Below, piece by piece: positions 16,710-25,247 of a stretch of 64,000 bases of DNA; the stretch's first letter is position 1, and each line of letters begins with the position of its first letter. The DNA lies in the NCBI GenBank assembly GCA_002280555.1, contig NCEE01000013.1:21849-85848 (forward strand), written 5' to 3'. Below the pieces are notes generated by a model. That model did not search any database, was not told where the DNA came from, and worked only from the letters and a program-made list of their open reading frames with translations. A program made the translations under genes and the position numbers. Source of the DNA: Sphingomonas sp. 32-62-10 (lineage in GTDB: Bacteria; Pseudomonadota; Alphaproteobacteria; Sphingomonadales; Sphingomonadaceae).

Positions 16710-17414
16710 ATGTGGGCCCTGCTCGCTGCTGAACCGATGTCGATGACCTATTTGTGGAATCACATCCTTGCTGATTTCGCCAATATTGGCTCACTCTCGG
16801 CGCTGACGGCTTTCGGCACGGTCGTGCTGCTCGATATCGCGCTGGCGGGCGACAATGCGATCATCGTTGGGGCGCTCGCCGCCGGCCTGCCGGCAGCGCA
16901 ACGGAAGCAAGTGATTGCGATCGGCATTTTTGCTGCGTTGGTACTGCGGATCGTTTTTGCAATCGCGGTTCTCTACGGCCTTGAAAGCTTCAAGCAATAC
17001 GGCCTGGTGTTTGGCGGCGGGTTGCTGCTGCTTTGGGTCGCCTGGAAAATGTATCGAGAGCTTCAGCCGCAATCAGGTTTGGCTGAAGACGAGCTGGGCG
17101 GCATCAAGCCCCCTAAAAGCTTCATCGCGGCTGCTTGGGCAGTTGCTGCTGCTGACGTATCGATGAGCCTGGATAACGTGCTGGCGGTTGCTGGTGCAGC
17201 GCGTGAACATCCGGGCATCATGGTGATCGGTCTTGTGCTTTCCGTGGCGTTGATGGGCGTCGCGGCAAATGTGATCGCGAAATATATTGAGCGTTATCGC
17301 TGGATTGCGTGGTTCGGGCTGGTCATCATCGTCTATGTGGCCGGTCGGATGATCTATGAAGGCTGGTTCGATGTTCAGCCGATGGTGCAACCGGTGGTTC
17401 AGGCGATTGTATAA
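16710..17414 (+). CDS. TerC family integral membrane protein (YjbE-type, metal export)
   Basis: A multi-pass inner-membrane protein of 234 residues. The motif LLDIALAGDNAIIVGALAAGLP (about 40-61) and its counterpart DVSMSLDNVLAVAGAA (about 149-164) are the TerC signatures, with conserved aspartate and asparagine in membrane helices. TerC proteins of the YjbE/Alx group export or buffer manganese and related metals. Its end overlaps the convergent methyltransferase gene by 16 bases. A manganese riboswitch would be expected upstream in some relatives; the 42-base gap after rho is too short to hold one. Confidence 0.85.
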   Translation: MWALLAAEPMSMTYLWNHILADFANIGSLSALTAFGTVVLLDIALAGDNAIIVGALAAGLPAAQRKQVIAIGIFAALVLRIVFAIAVLYGLESFKQYGLVFGGGLLLLWVAWKMYRELQPQSGLAEDELGGIKPPKSFIAAAWAVAAADVSMSLDNVLAVAGAAREHPGIMVIGLVLSVALMGVAANVIAKYIERYRWIAWFGLVIIVYVAGRMIYEGWFDVQPMVQPVVQAIV

Positions 17415-17899
17415 TCAAGCTGGCCGGCCGGGGCAGGCCTATGGCGCTGCTCATGCGCCAGCAGCCACGCCTTGGTCTTGGGTCCGTTGCCGCCCGAATA
17501 AGCACCAAGCACGTTACCAGCCGACAGCACTCGGTGGCATGGCACGATGATGGGCAGGGGATTACGCGCGCAGGCTTGGCCGATTGCGCGAGCACTTGAC
17601 GCGATCTGCCTTGCAAGTGCGCCATAGCTTGATGTTTCGCCGTACCCAATATCGATAATCCCGTCGCGAAGGGCCTGCCCGCGGACAGTTGCGACAGGCA
17701 ACAGGGGCAGATCAAATACCTTCCGCTCACCTAAAAACCATTGATCCAGCTGAATTTGGACGTTTTTCAGTAAAGCTGTTTCCGCTGCCACCAGAGGTTG
17801 AGTTGGCTCGATCGTGAGTGACAAAAGCTGCCCGTCGATGGCGATGAGGCGGATCGCACCAATGGGCGTTGCGAGAATGGCTTGATCGCGCGCATACAT
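17399..17899 (-). CDS. ogt: methylated-DNA-protein cysteine methyltransferase
   Basis: Repairs O6-alkylguanine by transfer to its own cysteine. The active-site PCHRV motif contains C121 (numbered from ATG 17899), preceded by ARNPLPIIV, with the helix-turn-helix SSYGALARQIASSARAIGQA in place. The N-terminal domain is short, as in Ogt-type enzymes without an Ada sensor domain. The longer frame upstream would overlap the divergent DUF6489 gene and is not preferred. It is convergent with the TerC-like gene. Confidence 0.9.
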   Translation of the reverse strand: MYARDQAILATPIGAIRLIAIDGQLLSLTIEPTQPLVAAETALLKNVQIQLDQWFLGERKVFDLPLLPVATVRGQALRDGIIDIGYGETSSYGALARQIASSARAIGQACARNPLPIIVPCHRVLSAGNVLGAYSGGNGPKTKAWLLAHEQRHRPAPAGQLDYTIA

Positions 17900-17953
17900 A
17901 GGTAGTTGTATGCCGGGCAGTGCGGTGCTGCTCAAGTGGAGTTGGACGTGGCA

Positions 17954-18187
17954 ATGAAGATCAATGTCGAAGTAGAATGCACGCCTGAAGAAGCGCGTCG
18001 CCTGATGGGTTTGCCCGATTTCACGCCCGTCCATGAGAAATATATCGCCACCCTGACTGATTCGATGGACGGGCACATCAAGCCGGAAATGCTAGAGGCG
18101 GTTATGCGTAGCTGGGCGCCGATGGGTGAGGCGGGCATGAATTTCTGGCGGCAGCTATTCGACGGTTCGGTAAAGCCCAAGAGCTAG
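17954..18187 (+). CDS. DUF6489 family small protein
   Basis: A 77-residue protein starting MKINVEVECTPEEARRLMGLPDFTPV, a signature of the DUF6489 family found beside mnmE in sphingomonads. It is mostly helical with no catalytic motif and resembles phasin-like helices at its end (MGEAGMNFWRQLF). Function is unknown. ATG 17954 was chosen over an in-frame upstream start inside the divergent ogt leader. It ends three bases before the mnmE start and is probably co-transcribed with it. Confidence 0.8.
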   Translation: MKINVEVECTPEEARRLMGLPDFTPVHEKYIATLTDSMDGHIKPEMLEAVMRSWAPMGEAGMNFWRQLFDGSVKPKS

Positions 18188-18190
18188 CCC

Positions 18191-19507
18191 GTGGCCATCA
18201 TCGGTGACACGATTTTTGCCGTTGCCAGCGGCCAACCGCCCTGTGCGATCGCCATCATGCGTATTAGCGGGCCTGATTCGTTTGCCGCGGTTACAGGAAT
18301 GGCGGGTACGCTGCCCGCACCGCGTGTTGCGGCGTTACGCGACATCCGCGATCCTGAGACGGGCGATCGGCTCGATCGGGCGTTGGTGCTTGCCTTTCCT
18401 GGGCCGAACAGTGCGACCGGGGAGGATGTCGTCGAACTTCACTTGCATGGCGGGCGAGCTGTAATCACCGCCGTTGCAGCAGCGCTGGGCCGCGTTTCGG
18501 GACTGCGGGCTGCCGAGCCGGGGGAATTTACCCGCCGGGCGCTGACGGCAGGGCGTATCGATCTCGCCGAGGCCGAGGGGTTGGGCGACTTGCTCATGGC
18601 CACCACCGAAGGCCAAAGGCGCGCCGCGATGGCGTCCGTTGAGGGCGTCGTGAGCAAGGCAGTGGGTACATGGTCTGCCCGGCTGCTGGAAATCTCCGCA
18701 GAGGTAGAAGCCGCGCTTGATTTTTCTGACGAGGATGATGTTGCGGCGAGTATCGGCGGCAAGGCGCTAACGTCGATCAAGGACGCGGTTGGCGCGTTGG
18801 CGGAGGATTTGGCGTTGGTGCTTTCTGCGCCGCCTGTCGATCGACTCCATCAGGGGATCAAGGTGGTGCTGGCGGGGCCCCCCAATAGCGGCAAATCGAC
18901 TTTGCTGAATGTTCTTGTTCAGCGAGATGCAGCAATCGTCTCTCCAATTGCGGGGACGACGCGTGACCGGATCGAGGCAGCAATTGTTCGCGATGGCATC
19001 GCCTATGTGCTCACCGATACGGCTGGTTTGGCTGAGGCGACTGATGATCCGATCGAAGCCATTGGTATCGAACGAGCGCGACAATCCATGGCCGCTGCGG
19101 ATATCCAAATCTGGCTGGGGGACGCGCCGCTGACCGAAGAAGGCGCGAGCATTTGGCTCTGGCCGCGCGCTGATGTGGCAGGGCGAGTGGGTGGGCCACC
19201 GCGATCGGATGGCAGATTGGCAGTATCGGCCCATACTGGAGAGGGCATTGACGCGCTTTGGATAGCGATTGCCCGAAAGGCCAATGATCTTTTACCCCGT
19301 GTCGACCAGTTAGCCTTGAACCAGCGGCAACGCGATTGTTGCCTGAAGTGCCTGAAGGCACTGAGAGATATCGAGAGCGAGCGCGATCTACTGATCGTCG
19401 CTGAATTGCTGCGTCTCGCCCGGCATGCGCTCGACGAGATTACGGGAGTGACGCATGTTGAAGCAATGCTTGATGCCTTGTTCGGGCGTTTCTGCGTCGG
19501 CAAGTGA
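18191..19507 (+). CDS. mnmE: tRNA modification GTPase MnmE
   Basis: With MnmG it installs the carboxymethylaminomethyl group on U34 of certain tRNAs. The N-terminal folate-binding domain (FAVASGQPPCAIAIMRISGP), the helical domain and the inserted GTPase domain with P-loop GPPNSGKST near residue 229 and DTAG are present. The C-terminal catalytic cysteine lies in CVGK (Cys436 of 438). The G4 motif, usually NKxD, reads PRAD here, so guanine specificity rests on a degenerate element. It starts with GTG and has a parS site at its stop codon. Confidence 0.95.
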   Translation: MAIIGDTIFAVASGQPPCAIAIMRISGPDSFAAVTGMAGTLPAPRVAALRDIRDPETGDRLDRALVLAFPGPNSATGEDVVELHLHGGRAVITAVAAALGRVSGLRAAEPGEFTRRALTAGRIDLAEAEGLGDLLMATTEGQRRAAMASVEGVVSKAVGTWSARLLEISAEVEAALDFSDEDDVAASIGGKALTSIKDAVGALAEDLALVLSAPPVDRLHQGIKVVLAGPPNSGKSTLLNVLVQRDAAIVSPIAGTTRDRIEAAIVRDGIAYVLTDTAGLAEATDDPIEAIGIERARQSMAAADIQIWLGDAPLTEEGASIWLWPRADVAGRVGGPPRSDGRLAVSAHTGEGIDALWIAIARKANDLLPRVDQLALNQRQRDCCLKCLKALRDIESERDLLIVAELLRLARHALDEITGVTHVEAMLDALFGRFCVGK

Positions 19508-19523
19508 TGTTCCACGTGGAACG
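19508..19523. other. parS: parS centromere site 1
   Basis: TGTTCCACGTGGAACG matches the parS consensus TGTTNCACGTGNAACA at all but the last base. It lies directly after the mnmE stop, 2.5 kb before parA. ParB would load here to form the partition complex. Confidence 0.88.
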
Positions 19524-19561
19524 CTTTTGACTTGAGCCACGACTGCGCATAGCGCACGGCA

Positions 19562-21400
19562 ATGATATTTGACGTTATCATTGTCGGCGGTGGGCACGCC
19601 GGGACGGAGGCAGCGGCTGCTGCTGCCCGCCGCGGCGCCCGAACGGCATTGGTCAGTTTCGATGCAGCCCGGATCGGCGCGATGTCATGCAATCCGGCGA
19701 TTGGCGGATTGGGCAAGGGGCATCTCGTCCGAGAAGTTGATGCTTTTGATGGCTTGATTGCGCGGGCTACCGATGCAGCCGGGATACATTACCGGATGCT
19801 CAACCGCAGCAAGGGGAGGGCGGTGCAAGGGCCGCGTGTTCAGGCCGACCGCAAGCTTTATGCGCGCGCGATTCAAACGATGCTCGCCGCTCAACCCGGT
19901 CTTGATGTCATCGCGGGCGAGGCGGAATCCCTGGTGATGACGGGATCGTCACTCAGCGGCGTCCGGCTCACCGATGGACGCGAGATCAGCGCCCGTGCGG
20001 TCGTTCTGGCGACGGGTACTTTTTTAGGCGGCAGGCTGTTTCGCGGCGATGAGCGGTCGGCCGGGGGACGGTGGGGGGAGCGGGCAGCGACGCGCCTTGG
20101 CGAACAGCTCCGATCGCTTGGGCTGCCCATGGCGCGGTTGAAAACAGGCACGCCGCCGCGCCTCGATGGGCGGACGATCGACTGGTCGCGACTTGAGCCG
20201 CAGCGGTCCGATGACGAACCCTGGACGATGTCACCCGTGACGGTTCAACGATCAAACCCCCAGCTGTTCTGTGCCGTGACGCGCACCAATGCCGATACCC
20301 ATGCGATTATCCGGTCCGGGCTCGATCGATCACCGCTTTTCTCCGGGGCAATCGGAGCGGCAGGACCGCGTTACTGTCCGTCAATTGAGGACAAGATTCA
20401 TCGTTTCGGGGATCGAGATGGCCATCAGATCTTCCTTGAGCCTGAAGGTCTGGACGATCATCTGATTTATCCCAATGGCATCTCCACGTCGCTCCCTGTC
20501 GACATTCAAGCGGCGTTGATCGCGTCGATTGCCGGTTTGGAGCAAGCGAGAATTGTGACTCCGGGCTATGCAGTGGAATATGACCACATCGATCCGCGTG
20601 CGCTTGCGCCAACGCTAGAGTTGCGGGCGCTGGCTGGCCTGTTCTGCTGCGGTCAGATCAACGGCACGACGGGATATGAAGAAGCCGCCGGGCAGGGCCT
20701 CATCGCAGGGTTGAATGCCGCTGCCTTTGCGCTTTCGTTGGACAGTGTGATCCTCGATCGAGCGAGCAGTTACCTTGGGGTGATGATAGACGATCTTGTT
20801 CTGCAAGGCGTCACCGAGCCATATCGCATGCTGACGGCCAGAGCTGAGTATCGCTTGCGACTTCGCGCGGACAATGCAGAGACCCGCTTGTCACCGATCG
20901 CCCAGGCGGTTGGGTGCCTCGGGACAGAACGATTGGATCGAATGGCAGCACGTCAGGCAGGGCGTGACCGGATTGAGGGCATGTTGAGGGTCAAAATCCC
21001 GTCGCGTTTCTTGGCCGATCAAGGCGTACCGATCGTCGATGACGGAGCGCAACGATCGGGCTTTGATTGGCTGCGTTTCCCGGGCGTCGGCATTGAAGAC
21101 GTCATCCCTGGGGTTATGGACCAGTGCGACGCGGCCCTGGCGGCAGAAATCGCGGAAGATGCTCGTTACGCCCCCTATCTCGATCGTCAGGAAGCTGAAA
21201 TAGCTGCACTACGGCGCGATGAATCGCTCTTCATTCCGCCCAGTTTTGACTTCGGCGCTGTACCAGGACTCTCGCATGAGATGGTCGAGCGATTGACCCT
21301 GGCAGGGCCCGATTCGATCGCTGCCGCGAGTCGGATTCGCGGAATAACACCTGCCGCGCTTTCCGCTATCCTGCTCCATGCACGCCGCCGTGCGGCATGA
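19562..21400 (+). CDS. mnmG: tRNA uridine-34 carboxymethylaminomethyl synthesis enzyme MnmG
   Basis: The FAD-dependent partner of MnmE in U34 modification. The FAD loop GGGHAGTEAAAAAARRG is at residues 9-25, GGLGKGHLVREVDAFDG is the family signature near residue 47, and ARAEYRLRLRADNAETRLS marks the MnmG C-terminal part. The 612 residues are typical. The next gene, rsmG, overlaps by 4 bases. The mnmE-mnmG-rsmG-parA-parB order is an origin-proximal hallmark in many bacteria. Confidence 0.96.
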   Translation: MIFDVIIVGGGHAGTEAAAAAARRGARTALVSFDAARIGAMSCNPAIGGLGKGHLVREVDAFDGLIARATDAAGIHYRMLNRSKGRAVQGPRVQADRKLYARAIQTMLAAQPGLDVIAGEAESLVMTGSSLSGVRLTDGREISARAVVLATGTFLGGRLFRGDERSAGGRWGERAATRLGEQLRSLGLPMARLKTGTPPRLDGRTIDWSRLEPQRSDDEPWTMSPVTVQRSNPQLFCAVTRTNADTHAIIRSGLDRSPLFSGAIGAAGPRYCPSIEDKIHRFGDRDGHQIFLEPEGLDDHLIYPNGISTSLPVDIQAALIASIAGLEQARIVTPGYAVEYDHIDPRALAPTLELRALAGLFCCGQINGTTGYEEAAGQGLIAGLNAAAFALSLDSVILDRASSYLGVMIDDLVLQGVTEPYRMLTARAEYRLRLRADNAETRLSPIAQAVGCLGTERLDRMAARQAGRDRIEGMLRVKIPSRFLADQGVPIVDDGAQRSGFDWLRFPGVGIEDVIPGVMDQCDAALAAEIAEDARYAPYLDRQEAEIAALRRDESLFIPPSFDFGAVPGLSHEMVERLTLAGPDSIAAASRIRGITPAALSAILLHARRRAA

Positions 21401-22011
21401 CCGAAGAGGATGCTCGATACTGGGTTAGAGACCGGTTTGGTGTTCCACGTGAAACGCTGGTCGCGCGGTTTGTCGACGCGGTGCTAGCCGAGGCGCCGAA
21501 CCAGAACCTCGTCTCTGCATCGACGATCACCGCAATATGGGACCGGCATATTGTGGATTCGGCGCAGCTTGTCGCGTTGGGTCATCAAGAGCTCGGTCGA
21601 TGGATCGATATCGGCAGCGGTGCTGGTTTTCCAGGGCTGGTTATCGGGATACTCACCGATCGACACGTCGATTTGATCGAGCCGCGGCGCAAGCGGGCAA
21701 CATTCCTTGAGGCAACTGTTGCAGCGTTGGGATTGAGCGATCGTGTCAACGTCGTGTGTGCCCGGGCGGAGCAATATCGCAGCACTGCTGCCGTCATTTC
21801 CGCGCGCGCCGTGGCGGCGCTGCCCGAGTTGCTAACAGCCGGCGCGCATTTATCCACAGCAAAGACATTATGGATATTGCCAAAGGGGCCTCGCGCAAAG
21901 GAAGAGGTGGCAGCTGCGCAGCAGACATGGCATGGAATGTTTCACGTGGAACAGAGCATCACTGATCCACAATCGCTTATCATCACCGCGAAGGGTGTTG
22001 CCCGCCGATGA
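21397..22011 (+). CDS. rsmG: 16S rRNA (guanine-527-N7)-methyltransferase
   Basis: Methylates G527 of 16S rRNA. The SAM-binding motif WIDIGSGAGFPGLVI is near residues 68-82, followed by VDLIEPRRKRATFL and RAVAALPELL. The 204 residues match the family. Two of the three parS sites lie inside this coding sequence, so its codons are partly constrained by ParB binding. It overlaps mnmG upstream and parA downstream by 4 bases each. Confidence 0.95.
   Translation: MTEEDARYWVRDRFGVPRETLVARFVDAVLAEAPNQNLVSASTITAIWDRHIVDSAQLVALGHQELGRWIDIGSGAGFPGLVIGILTDRHVDLIEPRRKRATFLEATVAALGLSDRVNVVCARAEQYRSTAAVISARAVAALPELLTAGAHLSTAKTLWILPKGPRAKEEVAAAQQTWHGMFHVEQSITDPQSLIITAKGVARR
21441..21456. other. parS: parS centromere site 2 (inside rsmG)
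   Basis: TGTTCCACGTGAAACG matches the parS consensus except for the last base. It sits about 45 bases into rsmG and encodes the residues VPRET. Confidence 0.87.
21938..21953. other. parS: parS centromere site 3 (inside rsmG)
   Basis: TGTTTCACGTGGAACA fits the parS consensus at every position. It lies near the 3' end of rsmG, 55 bases before the parA start, and encodes FHVEQ. Confidence 0.92.
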
Positions 22012-22799
22012 AGTGCATTGCGATTGCAAACCAGAAGGGTGGCGTTGGCAAGACGACGACAGCGATCAACCTCGGCACCGCGCTTGCAGCGACCGGGATG
22101 CGGGTGTTACTGATCGATCTCGATCCTCAGGGCAATTGCTCGACGGGACTGGGCATTAACCGCGCTGATCGCGATCGCTCGTCCTATGATCTGCTGATTG
22201 GAGAGGCCGCACTGGAGGACAGCTATATCCCGACGCGTGTCCCCAATCTTGATATTGTTCCCGCAACGGTAGATCTGTCGGGTGCGGAGATTGAGCTGGT
22301 TGAGTTTGATGAGCGAACACACCGGCTCGACAAAGTATTTTCGCGCGCGGGTGATCGTTGGGACGTTGTGTTGATCGATTGCCCCCCATCGCTCGGCCTG
22401 TTGACCATGAATGCGATGGTTGCGGCAGATTCATTGCTTGTGCCGCTTCAATGCGAATTCTTTGCGCTCGAGGGGCTCAGCCAATTGCTGAACACAGTCG
22501 AGCGTATTCGCACGCGGTTCAATCCGGGGTTATCCATTTTGGGTGTGGCGTTGACCATGTATGATCGCCGCAATCGACTGACTGAGCAGGTATCCGAGGA
22601 TGTCCGCGCCGTACTGGGCAATGTGGTGTTCGACACCGTTATTCCCCGAAACGTCCGATTATCCGAGGCACCGAGCCATGGTTTGCCGGCGCTGATTTAT
22701 GACCATCGCTGTCCTGGTTCCGAAGCCTATATCGCCTTGGCGCGTGAGTTGATCGCACGCCTGCCAAAGATGCCGGCCAGAAGTGTTCAAGCTGCATGA
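22008..22799 (+). CDS. parA: chromosome partitioning ATPase ParA
   Basis: A deviant-Walker ATPase that moves ParB-parS complexes over the nucleoid. The motif KGGVGKTTTAINLG at residues 11-24 carries the signature and P-loop lysines, DLDPQGNCSTGLG is Walker A', and VVLIDCPPSLGLLTMNAM is Walker B. The 263 residues are typical of chromosomal Soj/ParA without an HTH extension. It overlaps rsmG and parB by 4 bases each. Confidence 0.97.
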   Translation: MKCIAIANQKGGVGKTTTAINLGTALAATGMRVLLIDLDPQGNCSTGLGINRADRDRSSYDLLIGEAALEDSYIPTRVPNLDIVPATVDLSGAEIELVEFDERTHRLDKVFSRAGDRWDVVLIDCPPSLGLLTMNAMVAADSLLVPLQCEFFALEGLSQLLNTVERIRTRFNPGLSILGVALTMYDRRNRLTEQVSEDVRAVLGNVVFDTVIPRNVRLSEAPSHGLPALIYDHRCPGSEAYIALARELIARLPKMPARSVQAA

Positions 22800-23716
22800 C
22801 CAGCGAAACTGAAACTTCCGTTGGAATCCCGACTACCGTCTCTCGCAAGGCCCGGCCTGGGCTTGGCCGGGGTCTGAGCGCATTGATGGGGGACATTCAG
22901 CGCGAGGAGCCAGTCGCACCGGGGGCGATACCGGGCCCTGGATTGCGGATGTTGCCAGTGGGGTCATTGTCGCCCCATCCCGGCCAGCCGCGCCGTCGCT
23001 TTGATGAGGCGGCGCTTGACGAACTGGCAAATTCGATTGCAGCGCGCGGCCTGATTCAGCCAATTGTTGTTCGCCCGCTGGGCAAAGGGTTTCAGATCGT
23101 CGCCGGGGAGCGACGCTGGCGGGCAGCACAACGGGCACGGTTGCATGAAGTGCCTGTCATCATCCGTGACTTTGATGATGCAGAGACGCTGGAGGTGGCG
23201 CTTGTCGAGAATATCCAGCGTCAGGATCTTAATGCGATCGAAGAGGCGGAGGCTTATGCCCGGCTCGTGAACGATTACGGCCATACCCAGGAGGCGCTCG
23301 CCAAGATCGTTCATAAATCACGCAGCCACGTTGCAAATCTGATGCGGTTGCTGGAGCTGCCCGCGGCTGTTCAAACGTTGGTCGTTGAGGGCCAGCTGAG
23401 CATGGGCCATGCTCGAGCGATGATCGGCGCCGCCAATGTCGAGGTACTGGCGCGCGATGTGGTAGCGCGGCAGCTTTCGGTGCGGGATACAGAAAAACTG
23501 GCCCGCGCTGCCAAGCCCGATAGCGGACGTGGCGAGCGCGGGGTGGGGCAGGGCCCCAACCATGATATTGCAGCGCTTGAGAATCAGCTCGCTGATTTGC
23601 TTGGCCTTTCGGTGCGGATTGCCTTCAGCGCCAAGGGCGGCACATTGACGCTTGGCTATTCCACGCTCGATCAGCTTGACATGATTTGCCAGCGGCTGAG
23701 CGGCGACAAGCTTTAA
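22796..23716 (+). CDS. parB: chromosome partitioning protein ParB
   Basis: Binds parS and spreads as a CTP-dependent sliding clamp. Order: a short basic N-terminal tail (RPGLGRGLSALMGD, the ParA-contact region), the ParB_N CTPase domain with NPF-like SPHPGQPRRRFDEAALDELANSI and GERRWRAAQRA, then the HTH (EALAKIVHKSRSHVANLMRLLELP, about residues 164-188) and a C-terminal dimerisation domain. The 306 residues are typical. With three parS sites upstream, the ParABS system is complete. Confidence 0.97.
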   Translation: MTSETETSVGIPTTVSRKARPGLGRGLSALMGDIQREEPVAPGAIPGPGLRMLPVGSLSPHPGQPRRRFDEAALDELANSIAARGLIQPIVVRPLGKGFQIVAGERRWRAAQRARLHEVPVIIRDFDDAETLEVALVENIQRQDLNAIEEAEAYARLVNDYGHTQEALAKIVHKSRSHVANLMRLLELPAAVQTLVVEGQLSMGHARAMIGAANVEVLARDVVARQLSVRDTEKLARAAKPDSGRGERGVGQGPNHDIAALENQLADLLGLSVRIAFSAKGGTLTLGYSTLDQLDMICQRLSGDKL

Positions 23717-23727
23717 GCCTGAAGGCA

Positions 23728-24747
23728 CTATCGCTGGCGCTGACTGGCTCGCGCAACGGCAACGCATGCTGCCTCTGCAAGCACCGTTCCGGCCGTTGCC
23801 GATGCCATCATCGCGCGCTCGGCCAGCCGTAAATGGTCGATTGCGCCGCTCAGTTTTACCGCATTCCACTGGCGAAGCGCTCGGCCAGTGCTTGCCTTTT
23901 CCTTGAAGAATACGCGTGGCCCTTCAATCACGCTCGCTATCGATGCCCCTGCTGCGATTTCGGCCTGTAGTTCGGCTAACGTCATTAGCCGCCGTACCAG
24001 GCTGCGCAGTAAGGGTATCGGGGAAACGCCGGCTTCGGCTAGTCGGGCAAGCTCGCCACCAAGCGTCGCGGCATCGCCCGCAATCGCTGCTTCGACGGCA
24101 CGACTCATTTCAGCCTCACCCAGATCAGCACCAACGGCATCGATTGCGTCGTCATCGAGGGTGGCCGGACGCTCTGGCGCTGCATCGAGGTACAACGCCA
24201 GCTTCTCAATCTCGCGGGTCAGGATGGCGCGATCGCCGCCGGCGGCGGCAAATAATCGTCCGGCGGTTTGGCCGGTGGTACGCAGGCCATGTTCGCTGGC
24301 GATTGCGGCGGCAAGCCGATCAGCCTCGGCCGCCTCTGGAGGGTAGCAGGCAAAGCTCATCGCGTTCGCCGCGCCGAGCGCCAGCTTCACGACTTTGCCC
24401 GATGCCTTCAGACTGGGGGCAATGGCGACGACCGGATTGCCCGCCTGATCGGCCTCAAGCAGCAATGCAAGAGCATCATGGCTTTCCTCACCCACGCCCG
24501 TCACGCGAATGTGCCGCGCACCACCAAAGAGTGATAGCGAGGCGGCCTCTGCGGCGAGACGACCGGGGTCGGCCTTTAGTGTTGCGCCCTCTAAGTCGAT
24601 TCGTTCGGCCTCGGGTCCCATGGAGCGCGCGAGCCTTAATGCTAAGTCGCGTGCGCCTGATTCGTCAGGGCCGTGTAGCAAATAAAGCCGGATCGCAGGG
24701 TTGGCACTGTCGAGTGCCTGACGCAGCTGGTTTGCACTGGCTTTCAC
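23728..24747 (-). CDS. holA: DNA polymerase III delta subunit
   Basis: The clamp-loader subunit that opens the beta clamp. The 339 residues fit the family: an N-terminal AAA-like domain starting LRQALDSANPAIRLYLLHGPDESGARDLA, GARHIRVTGVG, then the helical collar domain with LLRSLVRRLMTLAELQAEI near the C terminus. It is convergent with parB (11 bases between stops) and overlapped by lptE. The order leuS-lptE-holA is common in proteobacteria. Confidence 0.92.
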   Translation of the reverse strand: MKASANQLRQALDSANPAIRLYLLHGPDESGARDLALRLARSMGPEAERIDLEGATLKADPGRLAAEAASLSLFGGARHIRVTGVGEESHDALALLLEADQAGNPVVAIAPSLKASGKVVKLALGAANAMSFACYPPEAAEADRLAAAIASEHGLRTTGQTAGRLFAAAGGDRAILTREIEKLALYLDAAPERPATLDDDAIDAVGADLGEAEMSRAVEAAIAGDAATLGGELARLAEAGVSPIPLLRSLVRRLMTLAELQAEIAAGASIASVIEGPRVFFKEKASTGRALRQWNAVKLSGAIDHLRLAERAMMASATAGTVLAEAACVAVARASQRQR

Positions 24748-25247
24748 GATGCGGGCGGGCTCGTCCGTTCAGCATAAAGGGCAACGCGGGCAACGATCTG
24801 ATCAGCGACGATCGCCGACAATCGCTCGAGCGCGGTATTTTCTCCGGCGATCGTCGCATATTCGGATCCGACGACGTCAATGCCTGCATCCGATCCGGCG
24901 GTTGCATCGAGCAGCACGGCGCCATTGGCGAGATCAATCAATTGATAGCGCGCTCGTAATGTCCTGCGCTCCCGGGTGATGGTGTCATCGCGGCGGACGC
25001 CGAGGCCAATAATGCGGTCATCAAGACGAACTTCGAGACGATAGAGCGGCTTGGCCCCCGGCGCGGCCGCGAGCCGATCCCGCACGGCGTTGCGTACCAG
25101 ATACCCGGCCTGCCCCTCGATCGGCGCAATCTCGACTTGGGCAAGGACCGATGCGACCTTGCCGCCGCTACCACCCGAATAAAGCGGCTGGAGCGTACAA
25201 CCGGCCAAGGCCAGAGCGAACATCAAGAGCGCTGCAATGGGCTTCAT
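24744..25247 (-). CDS. lptE: LPS-assembly lipoprotein LptE
   Basis: LptE plugs the LptD barrel that inserts lipopolysaccharide in the outer membrane. The N terminus is a lipoprotein signal (MKPIAALLMFALALAGC, lipid at Cys17) followed by TLQPLYSGG, a typical LptE start. The remaining 150 residues suit the two-layer LptE fold. It sits between leuS and holA with 4-base overlaps, the usual operon position. Confidence 0.9.
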   Translation of the reverse strand: MKPIAALLMFALALAGCTLQPLYSGGSGGKVASVLAQVEIAPIEGQAGYLVRNAVRDRLAAAPGAKPLYRLEVRLDDRIIGLGVRRDDTITRERRTLRARYQLIDLANGAVLLDATAGSDAGIDVVGSEYATIAGENTALERLSAIVADQIVARVALYAERTSPPAS

